Below are positions 23,175 through 34,370 of a stretch of 64,000 nt of DNA, one piece after another. The stretch lies in contig CM033391.1 of assembly GCA_019426215.1 (NCBI GenBank), forward strand, positions 11,892,708 to 11,956,707. Reading direction: 5' to 3'. Below the pieces are notes generated by a model, which saw nothing but the letters and a program-made list of their open reading frames with translations, ran no database searches and had not been told where the DNA came from. The position numbers were made by a program, and so were the translations under genes. Each line of letters opens with the position of its first letter. Position 1 is the first letter of the stretch. Source of the DNA: Buddleja alternifolia (lineage: Eukaryota > Streptophyta > Magnoliopsida > Lamiales > Scrophulariaceae).

Positions 23175-24000
23175 CAGGGTCTTAAATTTCACCCGAAACA
23201 TCAAAATTTCAGTCGAAATTTTGGATTTCCGGGGGTCCCGAAGCGAAATCAAACTTTCAATCTAATTTTGCAAAATATCATCCAAAATTTCGACCAAAAC
23301 CCGAAATTTCTCGAAATTTTTGTTGAAACTTGAAATTTTCCGAAATTTAAAATAATATTTTTTAAATATCCATCAAAATTTTGACTGAAATTTCCTGAAA
23401 TTTTCACTGAAATCCGAAATTTCCCGAATTTTTTTTTAAAAAATATTTTATAGTTAAAAATTAGAGTCATATAATCATTCATATTAAAAGAAAAGATAAT
23501 AAATGATCAATTATGTAAAGCAATAAGCAATAAATTTAAATACAAATCTGAAAGTGATATTAGGTAATAAGTTAATAAAAATCTTGGTCTGAACACAAGA
23601 ATTATTTAAATAAGATTTCATAAAAATCCTCTTAGAAGCTTGATGTGGCTTTGAATAATGATTGTTACTAAAATTGTGTTACACTTTATTTTCATAAAGT
23701 TCTTATAATATTTGATTATTAATTTACTACCATTATTTCATATTTTTCACCGTAGGTTTTAGTCATTTAACAAGATTCATTATGCATATATTATACATGG
23801 AATATTATTAATGTAAAAATACATAATTATGATATTTAAAGTTTCACAAAGTTTCATTGTAAATTTCCAAATATTTCTATAAATTTCCATGTGTTGTTTA
23901 AAATCGAAACCGAAATTTTGTATATCCCCGAGATTTCCATCGAAATTTTCATAAATTTACTACCCCAATATCGACATCGATACCGATATTTAATATCTTG
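23175..24000 (+). mobile_element. hAT-type MITE (GAAATTTC-rich), plus orientation
   Basis: Starts CAGGGTCTTAAATTTC and ends GATATTTAATATCTTG, with inverted CARG.TNTTAAAT termini. The 8-bp duplication CTCACAAG is exact (23167-23174 and 24001-24008), the size typical of hAT elements. The body is saturated with CCGAAATTTC / GAAATTTCGG motifs in both orientations and codes for nothing. Confidence 0.75.
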
Positions 24001-24319
24001 CTCACAAGTACGAGTATTATTCAATATATTCAGAATATATACGAAAAAAGAGAGTTTTTCTCAATTATACATATAAACATATATTATTTATATGGATACC
24101 ATATGAGTTTTAACTGACATAGACTTTTATATATACATGTTTGGTATATTCCCCGATTCTGAATCTATTAACCAATTTTTCCAACATAAATTTTAACAAA
24201 AAATTATTGTATACTCTGTACATAATAAGTGCCTAGTTTTTATGGTTGGTGGTAACGCCAGAGCAAATCTCATAATGCCATGTCAATTTTATCATCTTGA
24301 TTCTTGACTATATTACTCC

Positions 24320-25186
24320 CAAGGTATTAAATCTCGGTACCAGTGTCGATATCGGGGTAGTAGATTTACGAAAATTTCGATGAATTTCGGGGATATTCAA
24401 AATTTTCGTTTCAATTTTAAAGAAATCATGGAAATTTATAGAAATATTTGAAAATTTACAATGAAACTTTATGTAATTTTAAATATCATAATTAAGCATT
24501 TTTTACACTAACATTCCATGTATAATATATACATAATGAATTTTGTCAAATAGAATGACTAAAACCTACTGTAAAAAATATGAAATAATCGTAGTAAAAT
24601 AATAATCAAATGTCATAAAAATTTCATTAAAGTAAAGTGTACCACAATTTTAGTAAAAATCATTATTCAAAACCACATCAAGTTTCTAAGAGGATTTTTA
24701 AGAGATCTTATTTAGATAATTTTTGTGTTCAGACCCGAATTTTATTAACTTATTGCCTAATGTCACTTTCAAATTCGTATTTAAATTATTCCTTATTGGT
24801 TTACATAATTGGTCATTTATTATCTTTCTTTTAATATGAATGATCATTTGACCCTAATTTTTAACTATAAAATATTTTTAAAAAATTAAGAAAAATATTT
24901 AACTATAAAATGTTTAAAAAAGTAAAAACATAAATATTATTTTAAATTTTGGGAAATTTCCGGTTTCAATTAAAATTTTAGGTTTCGGTCAAAATTTTGA
25001 TGGATATTTAACAAATATTATTTTAAATTTAGGGGAATTTCGAGTTTCGACAAAAAATTCGGAAAAATTCGGGTTTCGGTCAAAATTTCGGAAGTCTTTC
25101 TGCAAAATTGGATCAAAAATTTGATTGCACTTCGGGACTATTGGAAACCCAAAATTTTGATATTTCGGGCAAAATTTAAGACTCAT
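24320..25186 (-). mobile_element. hAT-type MITE, second copy, inverted
   Basis: Reverse-complement relative of 23175-24000 over its whole length: GGTATTAAATCTCGGTACC at the left, and GGGCAAAATTTAAGACTC at the right. Flanked by ATTACTCC (24312-24319) and ATTACCCC (25187-25194), a one-mismatch 8-bp duplication. The separate duplications show two independent insertions rather than one foldback element. Confidence 0.65.
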
Positions 25187-25260
25187 ATTACCCCTAACAA
25201 ATCTATCATCTTCTCCATTAAAACCCTCCTTTTCTTTCTCTCTACCATGGTGCTCTATCC

Positions 25261-26169
25261 CAGGGACGGATTTAGGGCCCCCCCCCCCCCACCCCACCCC
25301 GAGACTTCAAACTTTTGTTCTAGGGTATATATAATTTTAGGATATGGCCCCTCCTTAAAATATGATACAAGCGTTGTACAATAAAAATAAGTATGCGTTT
25401 AGTCCAGTTGGTAAGGCATAGGAAATTAGAGTTTTACTTCCAGGTGAAGGGTGTGGTCCGATTCACATTGGCCCATTTTCACCTATTTTATTTTTTAGCC
25501 CCCATTTTTTCTTTTTGAAGGACTATTTAGAAATGTATGATTTTCAGCCTATAGTTTTTAGTTGTATTCAACCCATGTCTTCTAAAGCCTTCGTTTTTTA
25601 TTTAAAAAATAGTTATCACTAAAAAAAGTTATATTGTAAATAATAATAACTATCTTCTTTGAACAATTGAACTTCTTATTATACTTATTACACTTAGAAA
25701 TTAGAATTAACTAACATTTTTATTTTTGAGCTTCGTTTTTACACTTGCTAGGATTAGAATTAACAAACAGTTATTATGATATGAACAAATCTAAAGAAAA
25801 GAAAAGGTGGTTCATCATTTATTTGTTTAGACTCTAGAGTTTATTCACCATAAGGTATGAACTAGTTATATTATATTACGTTATAATCTTTTAAAAAAGT
25901 GTCATAATATTGTTAAAATTTTGCAGTTGCATAAATTAATTATATTAGTGTTAATAGTTATTACTTTATTTCTTTTGAGAAATTGTCATTAAAATATTGT
26001 TAAATTTTTTGCTTAATATTGTTTTTTTTATTACGCATGATAATCGTTACTTTACTTATATATAAAACTAAAATAAGCTTGGGTACATACTTGTAAGTGT
26101 TGTCAAAGAAAAAAAAAACTATAATGGTAGTTGGGCCCCCCCAAACATTCAATCTTGGATCCGTCCGTG
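25261..26169. mobile_element. Putative TIR element with CAGGGACGGAT ends
   Basis: The left end CAGGGACGGATTTAGGG and right end ...GGATCCGTCCGTG are inverted, each next to a C-run (about 25279-25296 and 26134-26141). Flanks CTCTATCC and CTCGTCAC match at 5 of 8 positions, a weak duplication. The interior is AT-rich and non-coding, with a tRNA-like piece at 25390-25462. Confidence 0.5.
25390..25462 (+). mobile_element. tRNA-like SINE head inside the TIR element
   Basis: TTTAGTCCAGTTGGTAAGGC resembles an A-box and GTGGTCCGATTCAC a B-box, about 45 bases apart as in tRNA-derived SINEs. No clear tail or target-site duplication. Not a functional tRNA: no acceptor stem can be drawn. Confidence 0.4.
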
Positions 26170-26840
26170 CTCGTCACATTTGATACTCAACCATCTCGAC
26201 AATAGTATACGCCATGAATATCGTGTTTATTTCTTCAGTATATAATGGCGAAATAGCACGCAATCATACAAATTTATCACACATTTCTATTTGCCACATA
26301 AAATTTGGAATTGGGAAGAAACAACGTAAAACTATTTTTAGGAAAAAATTTCATGCAGAATAAAAATTGGTTCAATTTGCAAAATATCACACGATAATTC
26401 TTCTAGTATAATCATTCACAAAATGGGGTTTTCGATTCTTGTGGAGATTTGAATAAAAATTCAAATCGTTGTATCCATAATTATTTATCAAAACAATAAA
26501 AAGCCGTTGTATCCATGAGTAATACATGAACAACTTTGGGCTAGTTTAGAATTGTAAAAATGAAATGGAGTTTATTTGAAATTAAAAGGAGAAAATAATC
26601 AAAGAAAGTAAATCAATAAAACTGAAGAATATATATGGCTGGCAATAGTATTAGATTACAGAGGATCAGCAATGGTGGCCGCTGGTTGAAGGAAGGATAT
26701 TATACAAATTTGTTCCAAAGCCAAAAAGGAAAAACTTAGAGAAGGGTAATATAGTCAAGATGATAAAATTGCTCTGGTATTATGAGATCTGCTCTGGCAT
26801 CATCACCAATTCACCACCCATTTTTTATGCTTTGTTTAAA
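26170..26840. other. Intergenic, nothing recognised
   Basis: AT-rich sequence between two TIR elements in duplication arm 1, with no coding potential that I can support. Confidence 0.3.
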
Positions 26841-26848
26841 CTAATGAT

Positions 26849-27819
26849 TAGGGGTGGGCGTTCGGTTCGGGTTATTCGGATTCCGAACCAATCCGATCGG
26901 GTTCGGATTAATCGGTTCGGGTTATACCGAACCCGAATAGTGTTGTTCGGGTTCAAGTTCGGGTTCTAATTTTCAGTTTTTTCGGGTAATTTGGGTACCC
27001 GAATTACCCGAAACTTAAAAAAACAAATAAAAAAATAAAAAATATAATTATACTCAAATGGGTTGAAATATTTATTAATATTATCTTATGAGTTCCCGAA
27101 TGTATTATATATAGATGTTCTAGATAGTTTATATGCTCCATCAAGAAAATTATGAATTTTAAGTTGGTTCCGATGATACAATATAAACTCTCCTACAATC
27201 TCATTTCTGTGGCTACAGCCTACAACGCCAAAATAATTTTACATTCATTTCATTTTGATTTCGAAGATAAAATTATAAAACTCCTGGCAGAATGTTAATT
27301 AAATCGATTTATTGGAGGAATATTCATAATTGTGCTTTCTTTAATCAACATATATAAATATTCTAGAATAATGTTTGTTAACAAAAAGAATGTTACCTTT
27401 AATATTTTAATATGTAATTAAGTATAATTTTAAACTTATAATCTATTATTTATTGAATGTATATGTAATCATTTACTATTTTTTCTTTTGAGGTGCATTC
27501 AATTAATCGTCATTGATAATGCTAATTATTACATGTTAATTTCTAGATGACTACTACATAAAATATTCAATTAAATATTTACAAAATCAATTCTTGGTTC
27601 TTGATTTAATGAAAATTAGAGTTGATAGAGACCCAAAAATTTGACTCAAACTTTTTCTTTTTGAATAATATCAAAAAACTCGAACTCGATTTAAACTAGA
27701 ACCTGATTAAATCGAGTAATTATGTTCGGCATCGGGTAGTAAGATTTCCTAACCAAAACCCAAAAAATCCGAATCCTAAAAACCCGAACCCGACAACTCG
27801 AACCGAACTCCTACCCCTA
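26849..27819. mobile_element. hAT element near the RPS15a copy 1 promoter
   Basis: The ends TAGGGGTGGGCGTTCGG and ...GAACTCCTACCCCTA are inverted, followed inward by GGTTCGGGTT / AACCCGAACC arrays. An exact 8-bp duplication, CTAATGAT, flanks it (26841-26848, 27820-27827). 971 bp, non-coding. Its right end lies about 100 bases upstream of the TATA box of the ribosomal gene; arm 2 of the duplication lacks it. Confidence 0.85.
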
Positions 27820-27927
27820 CTAATGATGAATTAAATTAAATATCTTTTTCTAGTTGAGGGGCAAAGAGTAATATGAATGCATAATAGGGGCGAAGTGTAA
27901 TTTTCGGAAACAATTCTCAGCGAAGGG

Positions 27928-27951
27928 CTATATAAAACGCTGAAACCCTAA
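27928..27951 (+). promoter_or_regulatory. RPS15A: TATA box and telobox of RPS15a copy 1
   Basis: CTATATAAAA (27928-27937) is followed 5 bases later by the telobox AAACCCTAA (27943-27951). Teloboxes near the transcription start are a known signature of plant ribosomal-protein genes. The 5'UTR exon then runs to about 28035. Confidence 0.75.
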
Positions 27952-28035
27952 TTTTACATCACTCTCCTACCTCCATTGTCGCTGAATCAGAAGACAAGCA
28001 CAAAACTGAAGCAGCGGCGGCCACCGATTTCTTCA

Positions 28036-28822
28036 GTAAGTAACTCATTCAACTGATTTTCTATTACACCGATTTGATCATACATATTTCAGTATTTCAA
28101 CTACATCTGTTTTGCTTTATATATTTTTTTGGTTGATTTCGAAGCTTTTTGCGCCTTTTATGTTTGTTTTGTGTCTGGATGCGTGATTATTTATTTATTT
28201 TTGGTTAAAATATTTGCTTGACCTTGAAAGGCACTGAAACGTGACATTGTCAAGCATGCGGATGATGTATATATACCTTTGATTTCCGATAGTTGAGAGA
28301 ATTAACGGGCGCTCTTTATTGGTGTTGTGAAATCTATTTACGTTGTGTTGTAGAGATGCAATTTTACCAGTTATTGATCTTAAGCAATCTTCATTCTGAT
28401 AGATACTGTGAGTTGGTCTTGAAATGTATAACAAGATGTCTGGCATATCAGCAATTATCATAGAACATAGGTTCGGGGGTAAACGTATTACAATTTTCCG
28501 CTCTACTGTTGACTTGCATTCGATATAACCAGATGTCTGGGCATCATGCCTGTTTGTACAGAACGCTTCTGTTGCATATTGGATTTATCCTGTAATTCTT
28601 GTGAGTCCTTCTTTAAATGTTTTATTAGAATTCGACCATTACAGTTTGGTTGCGTGATGGGTGCTCCATATACCTAACTTTCGTGAAGTTACCTGTTAGA
28701 TTATAGTATACTCACACTTCTCATCATACATTGCCTCCTTAAGCATCTTTTACCTTATGATTAGGTTGACAGGCTCAATTAAATATTTTGCCCTCTCTAC
28801 TGTTTATGTAATTGTCCCTCAG
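28036..28822 (+). other. 5'UTR intron of RPS15a copy 1
   Basis: Donor CA|GTAAGTAACTC, acceptor TCCCTCAG, 14 bases before the start codon at 28836. Leader introns are common in plant ribosomal-protein genes and often boost expression. The part 28141-28477 is about 99% identical to 50112-50450 of the paralogue, whereas the intron ends align poorly. Confidence 0.8.
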
Positions 28823-28832
28823 CTTTTGTTGA

Positions 28833-29492
<660 letters not shown>

Positions 29493-30000
29493 GTATCGTG
29501 AAGTAGTTTGGCCTTTTTTCCCTTTACTGGAAGAGGATTTGCTGTTGAATTTGCGAGCTTGTTTTGAGTTATTGTACCAATTAAACATTGTAGTCGTTAG
29601 AAACGCTAGTGATGTGATACAAAATGCATGAGTTCTGTGAACAAATTCCTTTTTTTGTGTCGGTGGGAAGAACTCAATTTATCTGATGTGATTTATTTTG
29701 GTTTTCTTTCTCTTTGATAAGATTTGTTTTGTTATTCTTTCTCATTGATGTATCGATTTTGTCCAACTTTGATGCCATTTTCATTTGAGAATGTTGCGAG
29801 TCACACTTGTCACTGCGTAAAATAATTGCATGGTTGATGGATGTGCTTCGATTTTGCATAACAGACCCGGAATACTTAATTGTTAGATCTTTATATCTGT
29901 TGACCTTCCAAATACAGGTTTTGTTGAAGCGCATCCGCTACTAAGTTTAATTTTCTCATCCCTCTTGTACACGCTGTGTAAACATTTAGCACATAAACAT
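29493..30000 (+). other. 3' flank of RPS15a copy 1, end of duplication arm 1
   Basis: Similarity to 51494-52005 continues to about ACATTTAGCACATAAACA (29982-30000) and then stops. Non-coding, contains the 3'UTR. Confidence 0.7.
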
Positions 30001-30911
30001 AGGGGGATAACCTAAGTCACGTAGAGCGGGAGCGCAGAGCGACAAAATTTGAAAAAATTTGGGAGCTGGAGTGCCTTAGAGCGTATATAATATAAATATA
30101 TTTTAAAGTTTATCTTGTCATATATTTCACATGCTATTATAAATTGTTCAACTAAATTATCTTTAGATTAAAATAAGTATTTGTTAACTTGAATTTTAAA
30201 AATAAGATGTGTTTTCTTTTTTATAACGCTTATATATACGATTATAATAATATTAGTTTTAGGTCTCAACTCTTGATTGGAAAGGATATCAAATATTCAA
30301 ATTCAACATTACAAGTTATAGGTATTGATTTTTAACAAAATCTATATTTGTTTTCGTCTTTTTAGTTTTGAGGGCAAATTTTTGGCTTATTTTACTACTA
30401 AAACAATTTTCATTGAATGTATATGAAATGTCGATTATTAATAAAAAATTATTCTTATTTCGTCAAGTGTGGTTTCTAAATTGGTTTCTAAATTTTAATT
30501 CGAGAATTAAGAATTTTAAGAGCGTCATAGAGCGAATCTTTCAAGCTCGGAACGCAAAAGCGAGCTCAGAGCATTAGAGCGTTACCTAGAATACACAGTT
30601 GTGTCCTAGACTTGTCTATACGATTTAGTCCATCTTCCAGTTTTGTCTGAAAACCATTCTGGTTTCTACCCGGTTATTGAAGTGTTCTAACTTGATCCAT
30701 GATTTAGACGACTGTATATCCTCGTATTATTTTCGAACCTTTTTTCAAGTAGTTGATAATCCGTTAAATAACCAATTGTTGACTATAAAGCAAAGGGTTT
30801 AAGGGTGGTGATTGAAAGAAAATTGATCATTAATTCTTGGACAGCCAAATACTAATTCTTACCATGCTAACACATCAGTACATTGTTGGATTGTGTTCAG
30901 CCGAGCCCAGA
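30001..30911. other. Spacer with AGAGCG-rich ends, possible old repeat
   Basis: At about 30025-30082 and 30510-30582 there are clusters of AGAGCG motifs bracketing an AT-rich core. This may be a degraded transposon, but its termini cannot be defined. The rest is featureless. Confidence 0.3.
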
Positions 30912-30920
30912 ATCAAACAA

Positions 30921-31947
30921 GGGATAATTGCAAAAAAAAAAAAAACTGTGTTATTTTGAAAGTGCTAAAAATCCTCTTTTGTAAACGAAATATGGGAAAA
31001 CCCCTGTGAAATGTAAAAATTCTACAAAAAAACCCTATTCCGTCAAATTTAACGGAGTGTAAAATGCACGCGCTTGTGATGAGAGTTGAAAATTTTTTTA
31101 CTTGATTTTCACATGTTAAAAGTCTATTATACCCCTCATTTTTTATTTTTTTCCCTTTCTTCTTCTTCTTCATCTGTTTTACACCATAGCCACCGCCACT
31201 GCCACCCGTCCACAACACAACTGGCGAAACCGACTCACTGCCGGCGCCACCGCCACCAATATCGTGTGCCACCACCGAACCACCAATCACACAAAACCAC
31301 CACCAGTTCACCACCCCGAACCACCATCGTCGACTTCGCACAACCGCCATCAACACCACCATACGCAGCCACCACCACTTCACCGCATAACTGCACAACC
31401 GCGCTTGAACTCACCACCACCATACGCAGCCACCACATCACACAACCACCACCACCACCACTACATACAACCGCCATCAACACCACCAATTCACACCACC
31501 ACCACCACGCACAGCACCACAACTTCACACAACTACCATGGAATGATCAGATTTAAGGATTTTGGGGATTGTGAGGTTGGGTTGGGTTAGATTGTGAAGA
31601 AGAAGACGTCTTCTTCACTGTGAAGAAGAAGAGAAGAAGACCCCCTGCCTGCATTTGGGGGTATTTGAAAATTATCCTTTTTTTTTCTTTCTTTTTAATT
31701 GTCTTATTATTTAAAGATTTTTTTTTCTTTTATCTTAGCCTTTGATTTTATGGATTTAGATCCAATGGTTAGTTTAAGGGTATAACGGACATTTTAAAAA
31801 AGTTAACGGTGTTAAAGCTTATTTAACGGTCGGGGGAGAGTGTGCAGTATTTTTACATTTCAAAGGGGGGTTTTCCCCTATTTCTCTAACACAGAAGAGT
31901 TTTTAGCACTTTCAAAATAACACAAGAGTTTTTTTTGCAATTATCCC
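30921..31947 (+). mobile_element. Non-autonomous MULE with Pro/His/Thr-rich core
   Basis: Inverted ends GGGATAATTGCAAAAAAAA...TTTTTTTTGCAATTATCCC extend imperfectly for about 130 bases. An exact 9-bp duplication, ATCAAACAA, flanks it (30912-30920 and 31948-31956). The core has a pyrimidine tract then a CCACCACCA-rich segment open in several frames (for example 31086-31556). Structure and terminal sequence match the element at 38828-40148. Confidence 0.88.
31086..31556 (+). other. Pro/His/Thr-rich open segment inside the MULE
   Basis: A 156-codon open frame with a Phe/Ser-rich start then His, Pro and Thr repeats (HHSHRHCHP, TTIRSHHITQPPPPP). Two other frames are open over the same CCA-repeat DNA, which argues that the openness comes from composition. 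It could be a captured fragment of a Pro-rich host gene (Pack-MULE style), but no domain is recognisable. Confidence 0.3.
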
Positions 31948-31956
31948 ATCAAACAA

Positions 31957-32517
31957 TTATGACATGGCATTGATAATTTCAGTTATTGCCCTGAGAAATT
32001 CAGATCCATTATGCTTATCTGGAATTCAAAATCCATGAAGGCCCATTTTGAGTTATTGTTCAGTTGGCTTAACTACAGTTTTCCCTGTGATGTATTGAAT
32101 TATGCATTTACCTCTTGTAAAAATTTTTTATCAAAAAACCCCCCTTGCAATATTTTAAATTATACTCACGATGGCCTCTAACATTTTTGCCAGCGATCTT
32201 TTCTGTAAAGACAAAAATACCGTGTATTCTAAATTTATTTACAGTATGTTTTATCTATTTTTAATTATTTTAAATTTGAGACTCTTTTTTTTCACCGTAT
32301 TCCCCAACCAATCTTTCTCAAAACCCTAACCTAACCCCCTTTCTTCTCATCTCATCTCTAAGCTCAGTCCCTATCTATCTCCTCCACTAACATCTACGGC
32401 CCGCCGTTGTCATAATCAATTGAACCTCTCTACAAATCGCACCTCCTCCCCATCTGAAAATCGCGTCCCCTTCATTGATTTAAAGAGGGGAAGGTCATTC
32501 CCAGGTTTGCAAAGGGG
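31957..32517. other. Spacer, possible old 5' gene fragment
   Basis: CTCAAAACCCTAACC (a telobox-like motif) and a CT-rich leader-like tract occur at about 32315-32390, followed by a Ser-rich open stretch. This looks like the 5' end of a gene, but no product is recognisable, and the hAT element at 32526 interrupts what follows. Confidence 0.3.
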
Positions 32518-32525
32518 GACAGGAG

Positions 32526-33452
32526 TAGGGATGGCAACGGATCCGGGTTGGACCCGGAACCGCCCCGACGGTTCCGGTTCTCCCTTCTCTAACCGGATCC
32601 GGTTCCAGCTTATACGAGTCCTAGCGGTTCTGGGTTGAATTTGGAACCGACCCGGAACCGTTTTTTTTTTTTTTTATCTTAAAAAAAAACAAATTAAACA
32701 ATTAAACATATTTATATTGCTGGAAAACAGAATTTCCTCATACAAGCAAAAAGCTTTCAAAGCAAAACAGAATATCTCTCTCATTTAAAAAACAGAATCT
32801 CTCTCTCATTTAATAATTTTCAATGTTGATGGAATAAAGATGATAAAAGTATAACCAAAATCTGCTTTGATTGAATAAATATGTAACTTCAAAGTATTTC
32901 AGTCGTCCTTTAAATACATTTGAGTGATTAACAATGCCTTTTCATAACATTAAATATATTTATAGTGAATTTTATATAAAATGTTCTATAACTCTCCCTT
33001 TACTGTAAGTAATTAGTACAACTGTTTTGCAGGGTACATGTTTTCTTATTTATTCTTTTTAGTGGTGAGAGTAGGTTATTTTTTAATTCAATTGTACAAC
33101 AACGCTCCTAAGTAAATGAGTTTCATTTAATCTTTTTGAATAGTTTCGGGAGGATTTTATAGATTAAGAGATAAAGAAGATTGAAATTATATTTGTCTAA
33201 GTATTCTTTATAATTTAAGTAATTTGATATTTATCCGGTTCCGGTTCCGGTTTCAAACTCGTGGTACCCGCGAGTCTCACAGTTCTGGTTCTCGCGGGTA
33301 CCCGCAAGCGATAGTAAAAACAATACTCCCAGATACCCGCGGGTCTAGCGATTCCGGATCCTTCATTATGCGGTTCCTGTTCCGGGTCCCAAAAATTTAT
33401 GCGGTTCCGTTCCGGATCCTCAAGAACCAACCCTGGCCCGTTGCCATTCCTA
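32526..33452. mobile_element. hAT element with TAGGGATGGCAACGG ends
   Basis: Inverted ends TAGGGATGGCAACGG...CCGTTGCCATTCCTA, with GGTTCCGG/CCGGAACC arrays inside. Flanked by GACAGGAG (32518-32525) and GACGGGAG (33453-33460), an 8-bp duplication with one mismatch. 927 bp, non-coding. A different subfamily from the element at 26849. Confidence 0.85.
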
Positions 33453-33460
33453 GACGGGAG

Positions 33461-34370
33461 GCTCTTCCCCTCCCCCTTTGCGAAAATGCAAATTTTTAGA
33501 GGGGGAGACTCTTCCCCTCTCCCTTTGCAAACTGGCAAATGCGGCGGCAGAGGAAGAACGATGGTGGAGGGTTGTAAAACAAAGCATCTCTGACTTCGGT
33601 TGACTGCAATTTGGCCAAACTTCTTAGAATTTTAAATTATTTTATTATCTAGAAGTTTTCTTATTGGTCAAACGCAGATCATTTAATTAAAATTGGCCAA
33701 TTTGTTGGGTCATTGACTCTTTAATTTCGAATTTCAAATTTGATGATTTCGTTATGTATGGTAAATTAAACCAACACATGGAAGTTACCTTGTTACTGGG
33801 ATTTTTATCACTTTGATATATTATATGTGACTCTTTGATAAAAAGTATATTCCAAATACATGAAAGTATCCTTGATATTTGAAACTTTTTAATTCAAACG
33901 TTTTTTTCCTCCTATTTTTAAACAACTATCCCATCCACCTCCATTGCTCAAGGGGAAAAAAAAAAAAAAAAAAAGCACCCGAGAATGGAGCAATGTAGGT
34001 GCTGGATTGGGTGGATTAATGGAGGTCCAAGGTCATAAATTATCCACTTTTATCTTCTTCTTTTTTCCCTCTTAAGTGAAATTGATCTTTTGCTTTTTTT
34101 AACTATATCACATTAGTTACATCTTTTCTTAAGTCATGATTCCTACTTCATTTTGTTTCTCTTATTTTTCTTAATTTTTCTTGATGGATTATAGAGAAAT
34201 ATACAAATAAATTTTGTGTTTAATACAAAGCACTGGTTGAGATTGTTTTCTATTTTTTTTATCTTTCGTTATTTTCTTTTCTTCTTTTCTTTTTATGCAT
34301 ATTTTTTGAGGTTTGAATTATGCGCATGCGTTCGATGAAAAACTCTTTTGTTTTTGATGTGGGGTAAAAA
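33461..34370. other. Spacer, nothing recognised
   Basis: Begins with purine-rich GGGGGAGACTCTTCCCC-type repeats that mirror those left of the hAT element, then becomes AT-rich with an A-run at 33956-33974. No gene seen. Confidence 0.3.

Noticed and set aside
23175..25186. One large foldback element
   Set aside because: Each half has its own terminal repeats and its own 8-bp duplication, so these are two insertions.
25390..25462. tRNA gene
   Set aside because: A- and B-box-like sequences are present but no cloverleaf or acceptor stem can be drawn; a SINE head fits better.
28262..28400. C/D-box snoRNA in the RPS15a leader intron
   Set aside because: GATGATGTA and CTGAT are about 135 bases apart with no pairing flanks, so the evidence is too weak for a feature; kept only as a possibility in the finding.
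28195..28461. 88-codon antisense open frame in the RPS15a leader intron, matched at 50167-50433
   Set aside because: The frame is open in both paralogues, but all four substitutions between them change an amino acid, so there is no sign of protein-level selection. The conservation is of the DNA block, not of a peptide.
31235..31528. Open frames on the minus strand through the CCA-repeat DNA of the MULE (also 30913-31398)
   Set aside because: Trinucleotide repeats leave several frames open on both strands. The Trp/Gly/Val-rich products are repeat artefacts.
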